From a virus: a stretch of DNA of 44,331 nt. The stretch is from positions 1-44,331 of IMG/VR virus record IMGVR_UViG_3300011440_000014. The stretch is one strand, 5' to 3'. The notes below the pieces were generated by a model. The model was not told the origin of the DNA. It did not search any database and saw nothing but the letters and a program-made list of their open reading frames with translations. This document shows, piece after piece, positions 14,012 through 19,470 of this stretch (the first letter of the stretch is position 1; the number at the start of each line of letters is the position of its first letter). A program made the position numbers and the translations under genes.

Positions 14012-14515
14012 TTATTCAGCTGCGGGAATGATTACGGCGGCGTCTTCGCAACGAAGCTCGTAGATGGGGCGAGCTTCCTTGTCCGGCTCGGTGTAACCGG
14101 TGACGACCCGCTTACAGGTTTCGCTATCCTGCTTAAAGTTCGCAGTGATCGTCACCGTCAGCCGACCGTAGAAGTCAGGGTCAGAGGACCAGAAGGTGAA
14201 GCGGTAGTTGCGAGCGTAGCTCTGCGCGTCGTCTTCAGTCGTGGACTCGGCGGGCTCGTGATGGAGCATCGAGTTCAGGAGGGCAGCGAGGCCCTCGTCT
14301 TTCAGGCCCGACAGCTCTTTAAGAGTCAGGTAGACAGAGTTGTAGGTCCCGTCGAAGTAATGGGACATCCCGGCCTTATGCTTCTCGGCCAGGTAGTCGA
14401 GGGAGTCCAGGATTTTCCTCATCGGGGGCGAAGACATCCAACGCTTGCCTTCGCGCAGTTTGCGGGCCTTATAGTCCGCAGTTTCAATCATCTCTTGTAC
14501 TAGCTTCTTACGCAT
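14012..14515 (-). CDS. Hypothetical protein (167 aa)
   Basis: First gene of the leftward operon from the divergent promoter region, ATG at 14515 with CAAGGAAAG upstream. N-terminal charged helix (KKLVQEMIETADYKARKLREGKRW region), then helices around LDYLAEKHKAGMSHYFDGTYNSV, and a beta-rich C-terminal part (YRFTFWSSDPDFYGRLTVTITANF). No known family. Early transcription and position opposite the primase-helicase suggest a replication or takeover role, unproven. Confidence 0.6.
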   Translation of the reverse strand: MRKKLVQEMIETADYKARKLREGKRWMSSPPMRKILDSLDYLAEKHKAGMSHYFDGTYNSVYLTLKELSGLKDEGLAALLNSMLHHEPAESTTEDDAQSYARNYRFTFWSSDPDFYGRLTVTITANFKQDSETCKRVVTGYTEPDKEARPIYELRCEDAAVIIPAAE

Positions 14516-14531
14516 GGGTTCTACTTTCCTT

Positions 14532-14560
14532 GCTACTCTAGGGGCCGCCTAGTCGGTAGC
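14532..14560 (-). other. Nested stem-loop in the 5' leader of the 167-aa gene
   Basis: GCTAC (14532-14536) pairs with GTAGC (14556-14560), and inside it CTAGG (14538-14542) pairs with CCTAG (14548-14552). It begins 4 bases downstream of the -10 element at 14564-14569, so the mRNA would start with this structure. Confidence 0.65.
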
Positions 14561-14561
14561 T

Positions 14562-14572
14562 CTATTATAGGC
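14562..14572 (-). promoter_or_regulatory. Leftward promoter of the divergent pair
   Basis: Minus-strand GCC-TATAAT-AGAGC, hexamer 14569-14564. No -35 hexamer; the palindrome at 14592-14619 occupies about -36 to -63, where an activator or repressor could act. Confidence 0.7.
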
Positions 14573-14591
14573 GGGCCACTTACTGTTTAAG

Positions 14592-14619
14592 TGCCTATCT
14601 TCTGTACAGAAACGAGGCA
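14592..14619. promoter_or_regulatory. Operator-like palindrome between divergent promoters
   Basis: A perfect 12-bp palindrome, TTCTGTACAGAA (14600-14611), is flanked at 3 bases on each side by the inverted pair TGCCT and AGGCA. Twenty-two of 28 positions are symmetric. The centre, 14605.5, is exactly midway between the centres of the two TATAAT boxes (14566.5 and 14644.5). The layout suggests one dimeric regulator controlling both the leftward early operon and the primase-helicase gene. Confidence 0.65.
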
Positions 14620-14639
14620 AACCCTGTCCCCCTAGAGCG

Positions 14640-14650
14640 CCTATAATAGG
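14640..14650 (+). promoter_or_regulatory. Rightward promoter of the divergent pair (primase-helicase)
   Basis: GCC-TATAAT-AGGAGG, hexamer 14642-14647, about 35 bases upstream of ATG 14683. No -35 hexamer is visible. Confidence 0.7.
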
Positions 14651-14682
14651 AGGTTCCCCCCTTCGATAGACAGGAATAGGCC

Positions 14683-16848
14683 ATGCCTAGCTTTCCAACC
14701 AATATAAACCCATTGTCTACATTATTGGAGCGGCGCCATCTTACAGCCGCAGAGGGGGCCTTAATGGGGTTGGTTATTACCAACGTCAAGGACTCATCCG
14801 GGGACCTGGGGTATGTACCAGGAGGGCAGATAAAACATCTAGAAAAGCTGCCGTACCATGATCTGGATGGGGCACCGATCATAGACCCCAAGCTGAATAT
14901 CCCATTCGTTCGATACCGCATCGAACGCCCTGAGGGATACATTCCCCCAGTTAGCAGAGACCTAGGCTCAGACGGCAAGCCCGTCAAGCCAGCCAAGTAT
15001 CTCTCCCCCAAGGCCTCAAGTCTGTTCGTGTACGTTCCCCGAGTCGATGGGTTCAATTGGACTAACATCGCGGCGAACGTCACTGTTCCAGTGATTATAA
15101 CAGAGGGGGAATTCAAGTCATACTCCGTATGTAAGACAGGAAATCCCTGCCTCGGCCTCATGGGCGTCCAGTGCTTCGGTAAAACCCCAGACCCCTTCCC
15201 TGCCCCGTTTGACCAATTTGAGCATCTCAAGCGTGAGTATTACATCGTTTTCGATGCCGATAAAGAGGCTGACTACGAGAATACGCTCAAGAAAGAGGTT
15301 GCCCAAGCTGCGCTTCGGCTCGGGACCAAGCTGACTCTGGCCGGTGGGGAGGTCTTCCTGCTCCATATAGCGCGCACTGAGACGTTCCGTAAGGGCAGGG
15401 AGAAGGACCCAGACGCCAAGATGGGCATCGATGACTTCCTCGATGCCGGCGGCACGATGGAAGAGATCATGTCCACCGCTACGGCCGCAGTGTCGTGCCA
15501 GGACATGGCCGAGCTTCGGGCCAAGTATGCGTACTATACAGGGCAGAGTCCCCATATAATCAACGTTCTCAATGGGAATATTTACAAGGTTAGCGTCTTC
15601 GTCAATGAGTTGGAGGCTCCCCGAATTAGGCTGGTTCCTACCAAGTCTGGCTTCAAGAAAGTCAGCGTAGCGGAGGAATTCAAGGAAGCAAGGGATCGGC
15701 CCGAGGTTGATCGTAAGGTGTTCTGGCCTAATGAGCCCTCCGGTTATGACGCAGAGGGGCGAACGTACAACGAATGGACTGGTTTTAGTGCCGTGCCCTG
15801 GTCTGGAAACAGGGAAGAATACAATGAGATGGTTGCCGTATGGCAGAAGTTCATCGGAGGATTGTTCCCCAATTATGGGGACTACTTCCAGAAGTGGCTT
15901 GCTCATATGGTTCAATGTCCAGGGGAGAAGACTAACATTGCGGTAATCCTCGCCTCTGTACACAATGGGGTCGGTAAGTCCCTGCTAGGGGAGATCATCC
16001 GGGGCATCGTAGGCCCAACGCACTCTATTGCGTTGGAGCTTGATCGCTCGATGGCCAAGTTCAATGCCCAGTTAGGTAAGAAGCTGTTCCTCCAAATGGA
16101 TGAAGCAGATGGGCGATTCTCAGGACACGAGAGTAAACTCAAGGATTTAGTTTCAGCCGACACGATGGTCATCGAACCCAAGGGCTTCGATGCGTATACA
16201 GTGGACAATTTCCTCCGTATTTTCTTGACGAGCAATTCGTCAGCGCCGATCCGGCTAGATGCGGAGAACAGGCGATTCTTCGTATGCGGCCCCACGATGA
16301 CGTCGGTGTACGCGAAGACAGAGTGGCAACCTTGGGTAGATAGCATAGCCAAGCGCATGAAGTCTAGTCGTTGGCTACAAATGCTACACTGGTACCTGTC
16401 TAAGGTTGACCTTACAGGCTGGGATCCAACTGCTCGAGTTATTGTAACCCCGCAGATGGAAGAGATGGTAGAGGCATCGAGGTCGAAGGCAACCACCGTT
16501 ATGGATGGTCTATGGGAGGTATTCCAGGGGGACGAAGACGGTGTTTGGCTCATTACCAGCGAAACTCGGGGCAAGGACAATAAGCTCTTTGCTGATCTCA
16601 TCGAGAAGGTTCGCATTGAGGGCGGCTCCACTCTGCTCTATGACGGCTTCTACAAGGGCGTTCGGTTCAAGGGGACGATCCTGGACCGGGAGGGGAAGCT
16701 GCCCCGAAAGCAGAACACCCAACAGAAGTGGGTGTTAGAGGCCGGGTCTGGCTTCAGTAGCGAGGCGGCATGGAAGGCGGGGGTCAAGGCGACAGTAGCT
16801 TACACCGCCTGGAAGGACAACGCCCTTCCAGGATCAGCGAAGTACTAG
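14683..16848 (+). CDS. Primase-helicase: Toprim-like (DUF3854) plus D5-type SF3 helicase
   Basis: 721 aa. The N-terminal part has a Toprim-like site: VIITEGEFKS (about 136-145), then YYIVFDADKEADYEN (about 186-200) and GIDDFLDAGG (near 247), as in DUF3854 primase-helicases. The C-terminal half is an SF3/D5 AAA+ helicase: Walker A HNGVGKS (about 427-433), Walker B KLFLQMDEADG (about 467-477), and IFLTSNSSAPIRLDAENRRFFV with sensor Asn and arginine finger. Such proteins open the origin and prime synthesis on phage DNA. It lies 0.7 kb from the origin-like region. Ribosome-binding site CAGGAA upstream of 14683. Its stop overlaps the convergent gene's stop at CTAG. Confidence 0.9.
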   Translation: MPSFPTNINPLSTLLERRHLTAAEGALMGLVITNVKDSSGDLGYVPGGQIKHLEKLPYHDLDGAPIIDPKLNIPFVRYRIERPEGYIPPVSRDLGSDGKPVKPAKYLSPKASSLFVYVPRVDGFNWTNIAANVTVPVIITEGEFKSYSVCKTGNPCLGLMGVQCFGKTPDPFPAPFDQFEHLKREYYIVFDADKEADYENTLKKEVAQAALRLGTKLTLAGGEVFLLHIARTETFRKGREKDPDAKMGIDDFLDAGGTMEEIMSTATAAVSCQDMAELRAKYAYYTGQSPHIINVLNGNIYKVSVFVNELEAPRIRLVPTKSGFKKVSVAEEFKEARDRPEVDRKVFWPNEPSGYDAEGRTYNEWTGFSAVPWSGNREEYNEMVAVWQKFIGGLFPNYGDYFQKWLAHMVQCPGEKTNIAVILASVHNGVGKSLLGEIIRGIVGPTHSIALELDRSMAKFNAQLGKKLFLQMDEADGRFSGHESKLKDLVSADTMVIEPKGFDAYTVDNFLRIFLTSNSSAPIRLDAENRRFFVCGPTMTSVYAKTEWQPWVDSIAKRMKSSRWLQMLHWYLSKVDLTGWDPTARVIVTPQMEEMVEASRSKATTVMDGLWEVFQGDEDGVWLITSETRGKDNKLFADLIEKVRIEGGSTLLYDGFYKGVRFKGTILDREGKLPRKQNTQQKWVLEAGSGFSSEAAWKAGVKATVAYTAWKDNALPGSAKY

Positions 16849-17159
16849 AAGCTGCGATCGTTCAGCCCGGCCCAATCGACCAGGAAGTCGATTGCGGACT
16901 GCTTATCGCGGGCGACGATGATATTGTTCATGTCGATGAACCCGGCGTAAACCTCGGCAACGCCGGCAGGCTCGTTCTTGCGATAGATGCGAAGCTCGCA
17001 GGGCTTCCGATCCTTGGAGTAAACGTATCGCTCCCAGCCGCGTCCGACCGGCAGGCCCTCGTCGTCGCTGAAGAGGATTTCGCCCCAGGTCGCAGGGTCC
17101 TTAGCGCCGGTGTCGTCTGTAATCTCGTCGGGGTAGCTGTTAGGGTCAAGGTCGGTCAT
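16845..17159 (-). CDS. Hypothetical protein (104 aa)
   Basis: Starts MTDLDPNSYPDEITDD at 17159, after the promoter-leader at 17160-17206; an earlier in-frame ATG would run through the promoter. Acidic N-terminus, middle WGEILFSDDEGLPVGRGWERYVYSKDRKPCELRIYRKNEPAG, C-terminus ARDKQSAIDFLVDWAGL. Looks like a small alpha-beta domain. Unknown family. It is convergent with the primase gene, and the two stop codons share the four bases CTAG. Confidence 0.65.
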   Translation of the reverse strand: MTDLDPNSYPDEITDDTGAKDPATWGEILFSDDEGLPVGRGWERYVYSKDRKPCELRIYRKNEPAGVAEVYAGFIDMNNIIVARDKQSAIDFLVDWAGLNDRSF

Positions 17160-17207
17160 GGAAGGGGTCTTTCTCTGTAAGGGGTTAGGGGAGCCCCTAG
17201 TATAGCG
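17160..17207 (-). promoter_or_regulatory. Promoter and leader, copy 1
   Basis: Minus-strand CGC-TATACT-AGGGG (hexamer 17204-17199), then CCCCTAACCCCTTACAG, AGAAAGA and the ATG at 17159. Nearly the same unit occurs before the 71-aa gene (17458-17506), so the promoter-leader was duplicated. Confidence 0.65.
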
Positions 17208-17241
17208 CGTCAGTCGCTGCCTAGGGGCTAGGGCAGGCGAT

Positions 17242-17457
17242 TTATAGCTTGACGCTAGGGGAGAAGGGGGCCGAATCGGGGAGGGCAGACCAGCCAATTA
17301 CCGGGTCTTCTATCATGATCTCGTTCGTTGACTCCATCCAGCCAACGCCCTCTATCCAGGTAGCAACGATAGGGAACGCTGTCTTGTGCTCCTTGGACCA
17401 ATACCAGGCCAGGACGGGGGTAGAGTTCAGCGGGTAGGTCGGGGAATATTGGGCCAT
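17242..17457 (-). CDS. Hypothetical protein (71 aa)
   Basis: Start MAQYSPTYPLNSTPVLAW at 17457, with AGAAAGATAG in the leader and the promoter at 17498-17503. Trp-rich beta-type protein (WYWSKEHKTAF, WIEGVGWME, IGWSALPD), soluble. No family recognised. With its neighbour it forms a leftward pair, each with its own copy of the same leader, so they are probably co-regulated although not in one operon. Confidence 0.6.
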   Translation of the reverse strand: MAQYSPTYPLNSTPVLAWYWSKEHKTAFPIVATWIEGVGWMESTNEIMIEDPVIGWSALPDSAPFSPSVKL

Positions 17458-17507
17458 GAGGGGTCTATCTTTCTGTAAAGGGGTTAGGGGAACCTCTATT
17501 ATAGCGG
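17458..17507 (-). promoter_or_regulatory. Promoter and leader, copy 2
   Basis: Minus-strand CGC-TATAAT-AGAGG (hexamer 17503-17498), then CCCCTAACCCCTTTACAG, AAAGATAGA and the ATG at 17457. Closely matches copy 1 at 17160-17207 over some 45 bases, with a few substitutions and small indels. Confidence 0.7.
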
Positions 17508-17563
17508 GTCACTCTCTGGTAAGCGTTGACTAAGTAATGGTTTGTGTCCCTACGGGGAAGTCT

Positions 17564-17585
17564 GGTAGGATAGGGGGTAGGATAG
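17564..17585. repeat. Iteron-like direct repeats
   Basis: Two copies of GGTAGGATAG separated by two G. The 7-mer TAGGATA recurs inverted at 17621-17627 and 17629-17635, and AGGATAG again at 17718-17724, giving five related sites in about 160 bp. Confidence 0.75.
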
Positions 17586-17623
17586 TGTAAGTCTTTGATT
17601 TATAAGGGGATTTTGGCTGTTAT

Positions 17624-17728
17624 CCTACTATCCTACTGTCCCTACTATAAAAGTTATATATACGACTCGTGGGCATTACTCTCTCCTAAAAGCGATTTTT
17701 GGCACCGTAGGGACAGAAGGATAGTAGG
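17624..17728. repeat. 22-bp inverted repeat flanking AT-rich DNA
   Basis: 17624-17645 (CCTACTATCC, TACTGTCCCTAC) is the reverse complement of 17707-17728 (GTAGGGACAG, AAGGATAGTAGG) with one mismatch. The 61 bp between start TATAAAAGTTATATATACGA-like and are AT-rich. It could extrude as a cruciform or bind an initiator. Confidence 0.8.
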
Positions 17729-17948
17729 GGAGAAACTGCGTCTCTCAGCACACCACAGGAATTGTTTGGCATCTTTGGCACGCCTGGCAAATTCAGGTAA
17801 AACGCACTACAGCAACGCTGTGTGTGCTGCCCCCTCTGGCGCCTGTAGACGGTGTCTGCTACAGCCGCAGCACAGGCCCATAGCGCAGCGCTATCGCAGC
17901 AGCGCAGCCATAGGCACAGGCTATCAGCATGCGTGCTGTGCGGGCTTG

Positions 17949-17957
17949 TGTGGATAA
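17949..17957 (-). promoter_or_regulatory. Consensus DnaA box
   Basis: Minus strand reads TTATCCACA, an exact match to the bacterial DnaA R-box. It is followed within 20 bp by AT-rich CCCCTATTATATCCTG. It suggests host DnaA participates in initiation. Confidence 0.65.
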
Positions 17958-17973
17958 AATCCGGCATATCCCC

Positions 17974-17984
17974 CTATTATATCC
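17974..17984 (-). promoter_or_regulatory. Orphan leftward promoter-like element in the origin region
   Basis: Minus-strand TATAAT (17981-17976) followed by AGGGGG, the same element as the gene promoters, but with no credible gene directly after it. It would transcribe across the DnaA box and the repeats; a priming or regulatory RNA is possible. Confidence 0.4.
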
Positions 17985-18190
17985 TGTTTTTCCTGCCCCG
18001 TCTAATTGTATTTTCCTATCGCAGCGTTGCTGCTCATAGCTGCGGGCTATGCTGCGCTGCCTCGCGCCCACCGCCTCCCCCGCCCTCCCACCCCTATTCT
18101 ACCCTATTTTCGGGTGTAAGTCTAATAGATTTCAGCTATAGGACCGATAGAAAATTTCTATGCTCGAGACGGTTTTTCCACTCGAATCCC

Positions 18191-18201
18191 CCTATAATAG
18201 A
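18191..18201 (+). promoter_or_regulatory. Promoter -10 element of the island gene
   Basis: CCC-TATAAT-AGAGCC, hexamer 18193-18198, about 90 bases upstream of ATG 18287. No -35 box. A 13-base dyad, TAGAAAATTTCTA (18148-18160), is centred about 41 bp upstream of the -10, a spacing similar to that of the palindrome at 14605. Confidence 0.65.
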
Positions 18202-18202
18202 G

Positions 18203-18235
18203 CCTAGGACGAAACGATAAGCGAATCGTCCTAGG
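18203..18235 (+). other. Leader stem-loop of the island gene
   Basis: CCTAGGACGA and TCGTCCTAGG form a perfect 10-bp stem around a 13-base loop, beginning about five bases after the -10 hexamer. It would be the 5' end of the transcript. Confidence 0.75.
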
Positions 18236-18286
18236 GGATTTTCCCCGAGCCCGCCTAGGGGGTTTACCCTAGTAAAGAGAGTAAAA

Positions 18287-18769
18287 ATGCGTAAAGTTTT
18301 CGTTAACGGTAATCTTTCCCTCGTCCGCGTTCTTTCCCCGTTCGCCTATAAAGACCCGATTAAAACCCTCGATAAATCGAACGAGGCCCGCGTTACCCTC
18401 GACGGCGTTAGGGTCTTTCGCTCGGCCGTTACCTCGGGCCGCGACGTTAAAAACGCGAACGGCGGACTAAAGTTTCATCTTTACTTCTATAGTTCTAAAG
18501 ACGCCGCCGAGGCCCGCGATACGTCGCGCCGCGAGTTCTTTCCTATTACCGCCGAGGAGTTTCGGGCCTATAAAGACGATCCGGCTTATACTATCGAACT
18601 AGTTACCGCGACCGGGCTCGAAAAAGCGGAAACGGAAGTACTACCCGACGGCGTAAACGAGGCCGTTCGTTCCGAGGAAGCGATTTTCGTTACCGTTTCG
18701 GAAACGGAAGTACTACCCGCCGACGAGCCCGCGAACGAAGGTACTACCCGTAAGTCGCGTCGGAAATAA
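18287..18769 (+). CDS. Orphan protein encoded without CA or TG dinucleotides (160 aa)
   Basis: No family recognised. Residues 1-105 look like a folded alpha-beta domain (KVFVNGNLSLVRVLSPF, LKFHLYFYSSKDAAEARD, RREFFPITAEEFRAYKDDPAY). The rest is acidic, with two EVLP repeats (ETEVLPDG and ETEVLPAD) encoded by an exact 21-base repeat 72 bases apart, and ends TTRKSRRK. The protein has no Gln, Cys, Trp or internal Met and one His, just the residues whose codons need CA or TG. Codons ending CA or TG (GCA, CTG, GTG, TTG, ACA, CCA, TCA) are never used, and Lys is AAA rather than the AAG favoured elsewhere. AAGAGAG precedes the ATG. It stands alone between the origin-like region and tandem terminators. 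Confidence 0.8.
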   Translation: MRKVFVNGNLSLVRVLSPFAYKDPIKTLDKSNEARVTLDGVRVFRSAVTSGRDVKNANGGLKFHLYFYSSKDAAEARDTSRREFFPITAEEFRAYKDDPAYTIELVTATGLEKAETEVLPDGVNEAVRSEEAIFVTVSETEVLPADEPANEGTTRKSRRK

Positions 18770-18775
18770 AAGTAC

Positions 18776-18797
18776 TACTACTCCCTAGGGAGTAGTA
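18776..18797. repeat. 22-bp perfect palindrome after the island gene
   Basis: TACTACTCCCT followed by its exact reverse complement AGGGAGTAGTA. It lies between the stop codon (18769) and the terminator; it could be a second RNA hairpin or a protein-binding site. Confidence 0.85.
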
Positions 18798-18803
18798 CCT
18801 AAG

Positions 18804-18837
18804 TACCCGATAGGTAATCCCTATCGGGTATTTTTTT
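18804..18837 (+). terminator. Rho-independent terminator 1
   Basis: Perfect 11-bp stem TACCCGATAGG / CCTATCGGGTA with a five-base loop, directly followed by seven T. It ends the island gene transcript. Confidence 0.9.
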
Positions 18838-18845
18838 CGTTAGGT

Positions 18846-18872
18846 GATAGCGAAAAGCTATCGGCCTTTTTT
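18846..18872 (+). terminator. Rho-independent terminator 2
   Basis: GATAGC, loop GAAAA, GCTATC, then GGCC and six T. In tandem with terminator 1, it insulates the terminase and structural genes from upstream transcription. Confidence 0.75.
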
Positions 18873-18895
18873 CTTCATAGGAAAAATTAATCGGC

Positions 18896-18925
18896 GGGGG
18901 GGGCCTAGGGGGGATATGGGGGGTG
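18896..18925 (+). other. G-run cluster upstream of the terminase genes
   Basis: Eight G (18896-18903), six G (18908-18913), six G (18918-18923), then TGG, with 1-4 base spacers. Four G-tracts can be drawn by splitting the first run, so a G-quadruplex is possible. The location just before terminase small subunit also makes it a candidate packaging site. Confidence 0.5.
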
Positions 18926-19004
18926 GACGAGCATATTACTGCGGACAGCATTTCGTGTCACATGATTCCCAGCACCCTGCACAGAAAAATTCCATGCAAC
19001 TGCG

Positions 19005-19038
19005 ACTTTACGCCCAGCGGAATCCGGCCTATAATAGC
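19005..19038 (+). promoter_or_regulatory. Late-type promoter of the terminase/structural block
   Basis: TTTACG (19007-19012), 17-bp spacer, TATAAT (19030-19035) followed by AG. Unlike most promoters here it has a recognisable -35. The expected start falls at about 19042, the A of the ATG. Confidence 0.7.
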
Positions 19039-19041
19039 CCC

Positions 19042-19470
19042 ATGGATGAGCCGAAACGCGACCCCGCACTCTCACATCTCTTGGACCAGATTGAGAATGG
19101 CCCCCCTATGTTACTTCAGGGACTGAATTTGGAAATGTCCCCTGAGCTCACCCGCTTACTGGAGCGCGGGCTCATTGGGGACAGCCTACCGCCTGTCCTC
19201 AAAGACTCAAAGGCAGCTAAAGCCTTCCAGCAGGCCTTTGATATGATCGGTGGAGTGCCCCGCCTGGCCCTCTGGGCCGATCAGAACCCAACAAAGTTCT
19301 ACACCCTCTATAGCAAACTGGTCCCCGCCACTGCGGAAGTCAACACAAAGACCGATATTCGCGTCACAATCAGTTGGGCCTCCCCCGAGCGCCTGTCTTA
19401 CGCCAATGGTCCAGTGGAGGACGTGGTCCCCAATCCTGAATCTGACTCGCCCCAGGCCCCAAATGCTTGA
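19042..19470 (+). CDS. Probable terminase small subunit
   Basis: 142 aa from ATG 19042 (MDEPKRDPALSHLLDQ). The end of the middle region, AFQQAFDMIGGVPRLALWADQNPTKFYTLYSKLVP (about 55-90), is the pattern of podophage proteins encoded right before TerL: GG-x-x-x-L-x-x-WA-x-x-NP-x-x-FY-x-L-x-x-K-x-P. These are generally taken as small terminase subunits, which bind the packaging site and regulate TerL. The tail is Pro/Asp-rich. The start lies only about 7 bases after the -10 box with no Shine-Dalgarno sequence, so the mRNA may be leaderless; an upstream in-frame ATG (18994) has no better site. Overlaps TerL by 8 bases. Confidence 0.65.
   Translation: MDEPKRDPALSHLLDQIENGPPMLLQGLNLEMSPELTRLLERGLIGDSLPPVLKDSKAAKAFQQAFDMIGGVPRLALWADQNPTKFYTLYSKLVPATAEVNTKTDIRVTISWASPERLSYANGPVEDVVPNPESDSPQAPNA

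Larger units (their letters stand above)
17508..18180. other. Non-coding origin-like region
   Basis: No credible gene in about 0.67 kb. From left to right it holds direct repeats GGTAGGATAG at 17564-17573 and 17576-17585; a 22-bp inverted repeat (17624-17645 and 17707-17728, 21 of 22 matching) around an AT-rich stretch; a CAGC/GCTG-dense segment (about 17745-18060); a consensus DnaA box (17949-17957) beside AT-rich DNA; and an orphan TATAATAG element at 17976-17981 (minus). Repeats, DnaA box and AT-rich segments next to a primase-helicase fit a replication origin. This is inference; nothing proves initiation here. Confidence 0.6.
18181..18845. other. CA/TG-depleted island
   Basis: In 665 bases there is a single TG (the start codon at 18287-18289) and a single CA (18476-18477, the only His codon). 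All other dinucleotides, including CG and TA, are common. The stretch covers promoter, leader hairpin, the whole 160-aa gene, palindrome and first terminator, and it stops abruptly at a CA (18179) and a TG (18845) on the two sides. Confidence 0.95.

Noticed and set aside
14598-14612. LexA/SOS box at the CTGTACAG palindrome
   Set aside because: The LexA pattern needs CTGT and ACAG separated by eight bases; here they are adjacent.
18165-18200. tRNA T-arm-like string ending CTCGAATCCCCC
   Set aside because: There is no complementary G-rich strand or acceptor stem; it is the promoter upstream sequence.
17595-18220. Open frames of 60-120 codons in the origin-like region, on both strands
   Set aside because: They have no Shine-Dalgarno sequence, odd Cys/Ser/His-rich composition that mirrors the CAGC/GCTG repeats, and overlap each other in several frames. 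One leftward frame does start 8 bases after the TATAATAG at 17976, but its product looks non-protein-like.
19250-19462. Upstream extension of the terminase frame
   Set aside because: It lies inside the small-subunit gene, is Ser/Pro/Thr-rich shadow sequence, and the ATG at 19463 fits the family's N-terminus.
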